This document shows, in pieces, positions 59,776-64,000 of a DNA stretch of 64,000 nucleotides (position 1 is the first letter of the stretch; every line of letters starts with the position of its first letter). The notes below the pieces were generated by a model. The model saw nothing but the letters and a program-made list of their open reading frames with translations. It made no database searches and was not told where the DNA came from. The stretch is from Streptomyces sp. H39-S7 (lineage in GTDB: Bacteria > Actinomycetota > Actinomycetes > Streptomycetales > Streptomycetaceae), in assembly GCF_027158205.1 (NCBI RefSeq), contig NZ_JAPVLU010000030.1, positions 1-64,000 of the forward strand, read 5' to 3'. Made by a program: the position numbers and the translations under genes.

Positions 59776-60938
59776 GCAAGGCACCTGTGGCAATCGTCGG
59801 CATCGGCCAGACCAAGCACGTCGCGGCCCGGCACGACGTGTCGATCGCGGGACTCCTGCGCGAGGCGGCCCTGCGGGCGCTCGCCGACGCCGAGCTCACC
59901 TTCGCCGACATCGACGCGGTCGTCATCGGCAAGGCCCCGGACTTCTTCGAGGGTGTGATGATGCCGGAGCTGTACCTGGCGGACGCCCTCGGAGCCGTCG
60001 GCAAACCGATGCTGCGCGTCCACACCGCGGGCTCGGTCGGGGGGTCGACCGCGCTGGTCGCCTCGAACCTGGTCGCGGCCCGCGTCCACCGCACCGTACT
60101 GACCGTCGCGTTCGAGAAGCAGTCCGAGTCCAACGCCATGTGGGGGCTCTCGCTGCCGATCCCGTTCCAGCAGCCGCTGCTCGCGGGCGCCGGCGGCTTC
60201 TTCGCCCCGCATGTGCGCGCCTACATGCGCCGTACGGGGGCGCCCGACCACATCGGGTCCCTCGTCGCGTTCAAGGACCGCCGCAACGCCCTGAAGAACC
60301 CCTACGCGCACCTGCACGAGAAGGACATCACGCTGGAGAAGGTGCGGGCCGCCCCCATGCTGTGGGACCCGATCCGCTACTCCGAGACCTGCCCGTCCTC
60401 CGACGGCGCGGTCGCGATGGTGCTCACCGACACCGAGGGCGCGGCCCGGTCGCCCCGTCCGCCCGCCTGGCTGCACGGCGGTGCCATGCGCAGCGAGCCG
60501 ACGATGTTCGCCGGCAAGGACTACGTCAGCCCGCAGGCCGGCAAGGACTGCGCCGCGGACGTGTACCGGCAGGCCGGGATCACCGATCCGCGCCGGGAGA
60601 TCGACGCGGTCGAGATGTACGTGCCGTTCTCCTGGTACGAGCCGATGTGGCTGGAGAACCTCGGTTTCGCCGCCGAGGGGGAGGGCTGGAAGCTCACCGA
60701 GGCGGGCGTCACCGAACTCGACGGGGAGCTGCCCGTCAACCCGTCGGGCGGGGTGCTGTCCACCAACCCGATCGGCGCGTCCGGCATGATCCGGTTCGCC
60801 GAGGCGGCCCTGCAGGTACGCGGCCAGGCAGGTGATCACCAGGTGGAAGGGGCCCGGCGGGCGCTGGGGCACGCGTACGGCGGCGGCGCGCAGTTCTTCT
60901 CGATGTGGCTCGTCGGCGCGGACCGGCCCACCACCTGA
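59772..60938 (+). CDS. Thiolase-fold lipid-transfer-type protein, Rv3523/Ltp3-like
   Basis: A 388-residue thiolase-fold protein joined to the previous gene by an ATGA overlap. VAIVGIGQTKHVAARHDVSI, RVHTAGSVGGSTALVASNLV (Ser where thiolases have the nucleophilic Cys), PSSDGAVAMVLTDTEGAA, NPSGGVLSTNPIGASGMIRF and the HAYGGGAQFFSMWLV end match Ltp3-type proteins. Pairing with the preceding DUF35 protein and Ltp4-like subunit suggests a heteromeric aldolase or thiolase complex. Confidence 0.87.
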   Translation: MSKAPVAIVGIGQTKHVAARHDVSIAGLLREAALRALADAELTFADIDAVVIGKAPDFFEGVMMPELYLADALGAVGKPMLRVHTAGSVGGSTALVASNLVAARVHRTVLTVAFEKQSESNAMWGLSLPIPFQQPLLAGAGGFFAPHVRAYMRRTGAPDHIGSLVAFKDRRNALKNPYAHLHEKDITLEKVRAAPMLWDPIRYSETCPSSDGAVAMVLTDTEGAARSPRPPAWLHGGAMRSEPTMFAGKDYVSPQAGKDCAADVYRQAGITDPRREIDAVEMYVPFSWYEPMWLENLGFAAEGEGWKLTEAGVTELDGELPVNPSGGVLSTNPIGASGMIRFAEAALQVRGQAGDHQVEGARRALGHAYGGGAQFFSMWLVGADRPTT

Positions 60939-61036
60939 TCGGGGGGTGTATCCGGGCAGCTTGCCCCATTGCCTGTCGGGCCAGGGGCCCGGTGGCTAGT
61001 GTGGGTCGCGGATGACGACCTGGGAGGAGAGCGGAC

Positions 61037-61276
61037 GTGGCCGAGAGCACCATCGGACAGCCGTTGACGAACGGTACGAAGCCGCAGCTGGATCTTGCGA
61101 GCGCGGAGTGGCAGTCCAGCAGTCAGGGCACGGGCGACGTCCAGATCGCCTTTGTCGAGGGCTACATCGCGATGCGGGACGGGCGGAGCCCGGACGGGCC
61201 GTCGCTGATCTTCACCCCGGCCGAATGGCGCGCCTTCGTACTCGGCGCGCGGGACGGCGAGTTCGACCTCACCTGA
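61037..61276 (+). CDS. DUF397 domain protein, orphan
   Basis: A 79-residue protein with the DUF397 core (LASAEWQSSSQGTGDVQIAF, then VEGYIAMRDGRSPDGPSLIF and TPAEWRAFVLGARDGEFDL). DUF397 proteins usually sit beside an XRE-type HTH regulator (BldB/WhiJ-type systems), but no such gene is adjacent here. GTG start at 61037 with GGAGAG upstream. Possibly a developmental accessory protein. Confidence 0.88.
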   Translation: MAESTIGQPLTNGTKPQLDLASAEWQSSSQGTGDVQIAFVEGYIAMRDGRSPDGPSLIFTPAEWRAFVLGARDGEFDLT

Positions 61277-61298
61277 GGCGTCCGCCGTGGACGCCCAC

Positions 61299-61340
61299 CG
61301 CCGGCCGCCGGACCTCGTCATCGGGGCCCGGCGGCCGGCG
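61299..61340. terminator. Bidirectional terminator hairpin
   Basis: CGCCGGCCGCCGG (61299-61311) pairs perfectly with CCGGCGGCCGGCG (61328-61340) around a 16-base loop. It lies between the convergent DUF397 and maleylpyruvate-isomerase-family genes. Confidence 0.78.
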
Positions 61341-61369
61341 TTCGCGGGGCGCCGCTCTGCGGCCAGGGC

Positions 61370-62098
61370 CTATGGCCAGGGCCTGAGTTCGGGCAGCGGC
61401 TCGGCCCCGCCGTCCAGCGGGCCCTCCGGTTCGCGTCCCGCCAGCCACGCGGTCAGGTCGGTGAGCGCGCCGCGCACGGTGACCGGCCGGCCGTCCCCCA
61501 GGACGACGGCCGGCTCGGGGCCGTCCGACGCCGCGAGCGTCAGCCGCACGCCGTCCGGTACGCGCGGTGCGAGGAAGTCCAGCACCTGCGCGCAGAATGG
61601 CCGTGACCACCGCGCGGTCCGGTACCCGATCGCCGCGTCCGCCGTGTGGATCTCCAACTCCCGCCACCAGGCGTGCGCGGCGGCCGCCAGCGTGGCGTCG
61701 CGGTAGCGCACAGGCCGCTCCAGGTCCCGCGGGCCGACGGCCGTCCACGCCTGCTCGGCTTCGTCGAGGGCCGCGGTGACGGCCGCGCGCAGTTCCGCCG
61801 CCGAGCGGCCGTGGCCTGCCTCGATCGCGGCGTCACGGGCGGGCCGCCCGCCGTCGTAGGGGTCGATCAGCTCGTCCTCGAGGGCGTAACGGGCCTGCCG
61901 GGCCAGGGCGAACCCGACCCCCTCGATATGGCTGAGCAGGTGCCCACGGGTCCAGCCGGGCAGGGCGCTCGGGGCGCGCACGTCGGCATCGGTCAGATCG
62001 ACGAGCAGCCCCCGCAGCCGCGCCTGGCCGGCCAGGATCGCCGGTACGGGGTCGGGAAACCCCCGGGAGGTGCGCGGGAGTTGACGGTTCTCTGCCAT
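61370..62098 (-). CDS. Maleylpyruvate isomerase-family mycothiol-dependent enzyme
   Basis: A 242-residue DinB-fold protein. TRGHLLSHIEGVGFALARQA and WWRELEIHTADAAIGY give the three His metal site used by mycothiol-dependent isomerases. The reaction could be maleylpyruvate isomerisation or another mycothiol transfer; no gentisate-pathway gene is nearby. It is divergent from the phospholipase gene. Confidence 0.88.
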   Translation of the reverse strand: MAENRQLPRTSRGFPDPVPAILAGQARLRGLLVDLTDADVRAPSALPGWTRGHLLSHIEGVGFALARQARYALEDELIDPYDGGRPARDAAIEAGHGRSAAELRAAVTAALDEAEQAWTAVGPRDLERPVRYRDATLAAAAHAWWRELEIHTADAAIGYRTARWSRPFCAQVLDFLAPRVPDGVRLTLAASDGPEPAVVLGDGRPVTVRGALTDLTAWLAGREPEGPLDGGAEPLPELRPWP

Positions 62099-62131
62099 AC
62101 GGCCCCCTCGTTGCCGACTGCGGACGCATCA

Positions 62132-62162
62132 CCTAATGCATTGCCGTGAATATAACATTAGG
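62132..62162. promoter_or_regulatory. Inverted repeat in the divergent promoter before phospholipase C
   Basis: CCTAATG (62132-62138) and CATTAGG (62156-62162) form a perfect 7-bp inverted pair with a 17-bp AT-rich spacer, in the 267-bp gap between the isomerase and phospholipase genes. The rest of the gap shows no gene; GAGGAG at 62355-62360 is the phospholipase ribosome-binding site. Confidence 0.5.
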
Positions 62163-62365
62163 AAGCCGTTGTGGGGTGGCCGGTTCCGGTGGTCCCGGTG
62201 GCGTGTACGGGACGTCCGGAGGGCTTTGCCGGTACTTGGGGCGCCCGTCATCTGGTGTGCGGCAGGCGGCCATGGCAGTCTCCGCGGATATTGGCGCGCC
62301 CGTCGCGTTGCCCCCGTTCAATACGGCGCGACCCCGCACCTGTGCCCCCTCACCGAGGAGTCGCT

Positions 62366-64000
62366 TTGACGCCACTGTCCCGCCGCGGATTTCTGGGAGC
62401 GGCCGCCGGCGCCGCCGCGTTCGGCACGCTGCCCGCCGCCATCCAGCAGGCCATGGCCGCCACCTCGGCGGCCGGCACGCTCGACGATGTCGAGCACGTG
62501 GTGATCTTCATGCAGGAGAACCGTTCCTTCGATCACTACTTCGGCACGCTCAAGGGCGTGCGCGGCTTCGGTGACCGCTCGCGGCTGCGCTTCCCCAACG
62601 GCCAGGACGTGCTGCGCCAGACCGCGAAGGGACCCGCCGGCGGCAGTCTCGTCCTGCCCTGGCACCTGAACACCGCGACGACGGACGCGCAGCGGGTGCG
62701 GGATCTCGACCACGGCTGGTCGGGCACCCACAACGCCTGGAACGGCGGCAAGTACAACAACTGGGTACCGGCCAAGAGCGCCTGGTCGATGGGGTACTAC
62801 CAGCGCGCCGACATCCCGTTCCAGTTCGCGCTGGCCGAGTCGTTCACCCTCTGCGACCAGTACTTCTGCTCCGTGCAGGGGCCGACCAACCCCAACCGGC
62901 TGTACCAGTGGACCGCCACCGTCGACCCCGCGGGCAAGTACGGCGGGCCGGTCACGGACAACTCCGAGAAGGGGTACTCCTGGACCACCTACGCCGAGCG
63001 GCTGCAGTCGGCCGGCATCTCCTGGCGGGTCTACCAGCAGCAGGACAACTACGACGACAATCCGCTGGCCTGGTTCAAGAACTTCAAGAACGCGGCCACC
63101 ACCTCGCCGCTCTACGTCAACGGGATGCAGCGGCGCGGCGCCGACGCGTTCAATCAGGACGTGAAGAACGGCACGCTGCCCGCCGTGAGCTGGGTCGTGG
63201 CCCCCGCCAACCAGAGCGAGCACCCGGAGTACCCGCCCGCGTACGGCGCGAACTACACCTCGAAGTACGTCCTGGAGTCGCTCGCGGCGAACCCCGACGT
63301 CTGGGCGAAGACCGTGGTCTTCCTCAACTTCGACGAGAACGACGGGTTCTTCGACCACGTGGCGCCGCCCGTCGCGCCCGCCGGAACCGCGGACGAGTTC
63401 ATCGGCGGAGTGCCCATCGGGCTCGGCCCGCGGGTGCCGATGATCGTGATCTCGCCCTGGAGCCGCGGCGGGTACGTCAACTCCGAGGTCGCCGACCACA
63501 CCTCGCCGCTGCGCTTCCTGGAGAACTGGACCGGGGTGAAGGAGACCAACATCTCCGCCTGGCGCCGCACCGTCTGCGGCGACCTGATGAGCGCCTTCGA
63601 CTTCACCACCAGGAACACCACCTTTCCCTCCCTCCCCGGCACGGCCGCGCTGGTCGCCGCCTGCGACGCCCAGAACTCCCTGCCCGACGCCGCCCCGCCG
63701 GCCGCGCAGGTGGCGCCGGTCCAGGAGCCGGGCGCCCGGCCGGCCCGGCGGATCGGCTACGGCTTCGACACCACGTCGTGGACCGAGACGTCCACGGGGC
63801 GCATCTGGATCAAGGTGGCCAACACCGGCACGCTGGGCGCCGGATTCGCGATCTACACCGTCAACCACCGGGCCTACGACAACTGGCGCTACACCGTCCC
63901 GGTCGGCGGCAGTGTGCAGGACTACTTCAGCGCCCAGACGTACGGCGGCGGCCTGTACGACATCGACGCGCACGGCCCCGACGGTTATCTGCGTGGCTTC
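62366..64000 (+). CDS. Phosphocholine-specific phospholipase C, Tat-exported, 3' end missing
   Basis: 545 residues are visible of an expected ~680-residue exported phospholipase C. TTG start at 62366 with GAGGAG upstream. The Tat leader is LSRRGFLGAAAGAAAFGTLP, then the phosphoesterase core: VVIFMQENRSFDHYFGTLKG, CSVQGPTNPNRLYQWTATVD, VVFLNFDENDGFFDHVAPP, VPMIVISPWSRGGYVNSEVA. After about residue 435 the C-terminal DUF756 domains begin, and the gene runs past the window end. It should release diacylglycerol from phosphatidylcholine outside the cell, giving phosphate and lipid. Confidence 0.93.
   Translation, partial: MTPLSRRGFLGAAAGAAAFGTLPAAIQQAMAATSAAGTLDDVEHVVIFMQENRSFDHYFGTLKGVRGFGDRSRLRFPNGQDVLRQTAKGPAGGSLVLPWHLNTATTDAQRVRDLDHGWSGTHNAWNGGKYNNWVPAKSAWSMGYYQRADIPFQFALAESFTLCDQYFCSVQGPTNPNRLYQWTATVDPAGKYGGPVTDNSEKGYSWTTYAERLQSAGISWRVYQQQDNYDDNPLAWFKNFKNAATTSPLYVNGMQRRGADAFNQDVKNGTLPAVSWVVAPANQSEHPEYPPAYGANYTSKYVLESLAANPDVWAKTVVFLNFDENDGFFDHVAPPVAPAGTADEFIGGVPIGLGPRVPMIVISPWSRGGYVNSEVADHTSPLRFLENWTGVKETNISAWRRTVCGDLMSAFDFTTRNTTFPSLPGTAALVAACDAQNSLPDAAPPAAQVAPVQEPGARPARRIGYGFDTTSWTETSTGRIWIKVANTGTLGAGFAIYTVNHRAYDNWRYTVPVGGSVQDYFSAQTYGGGLYDIDAHGPDGYLRGF

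Overview
The window is very GC-rich, densely coded DNA from a filamentous actinomycete, most likely Streptomyces or a close relative in the Streptomycetaceae. The signs are GTG and TTG starts, families typical of this group (DUF397, DUF6643, the Rv1733c membrane family, TerD, a mycothiol-dependent DinB-fold enzyme), Tat-exported enzymes and many one-component regulators next to small catabolic operons. I saw no rRNA, tRNA, transposase, integrase or CRISPR array. It reads as ordinary chromosome with many accessory catabolic modules.

Layout. 1-4.3 kb: a truncated MocR-type regulator divergent from an alpha/beta hydrolase, then a molybdopterin oxidoreductase overlapping its cytochrome-b-like membrane partner, and an unknown membrane protein. 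4.4-13.3 kb: a LacI regulator with a clear operator, divergent from a five-gene sugar operon (lipoprotein binding protein, two permeases, a clan-A glycoside hydrolase and a GH38 alpha-mannosidase). This looks like a complete mannoside import and degradation system. 13.3-16.3 kb: two inverted copies of a ~145-bp non-coding repeat with terminal inverted repeats flank a MarR/DoxX pair, followed by an SRPBCC protein and a DeoR regulator with a duplicated 3' end. 16.4-25.1 kb: a large membrane hydrolase, a beta-helix/AAA+ protein, an Rv1733c-family protein, MOSC, DUF6643 and a two-domain TerD protein. 25.2-30.1 kb: two glycosyltransferases, a racemase-like protein, a PH-like membrane protein and an O-antigen-ligase-like protein. 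30.3-38.8 kb: Nudix, a 3-hydroxybutyrate dehydrogenase/PucR/MHS-transporter module, a cupin, a MarR-controlled MFS and GlcG pair, and a secreted cyclophilin. 38.9-41.1 kb: the PTS-dependent dihydroxyacetone kinase dhaKLM.

41.4-60.9 kb carries lipid and steroid-like catabolism. It includes a TetR regulator, a FadE26(ChsE4)-like dehydrogenase behind a KstR-type operator, an MpaB-like oxygenase, a Ser/Thr kinase with TPR repeats, and a nitronate monooxygenase/acyl-CoA ligase operon. A separate TetR-DUF4865-CMD-phosphotriesterase operon follows. The last part is a block resembling the mycobacterial Rv3515c-Rv3523 region: FadD19-like ligase divergent from EchA19-like hydratase, DUF35 protein and two thiolase-fold proteins. 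The FadD19/EchA19 promoter carries both a KstR-type site and a second palindrome (TCTGAC-N5-GTCAGA) that also sits before the nitronate monooxygenase operon. These modules therefore appear co-regulated, most plausibly for breakdown of a steroid or similar branched acyl side chain.

61-64 kb: an orphan DUF397 protein, a mycothiol-dependent DinB-fold protein and a Tat-exported phospholipase C that runs off the end. Functional calls come from reading motifs and remembered family members; no database search was run.
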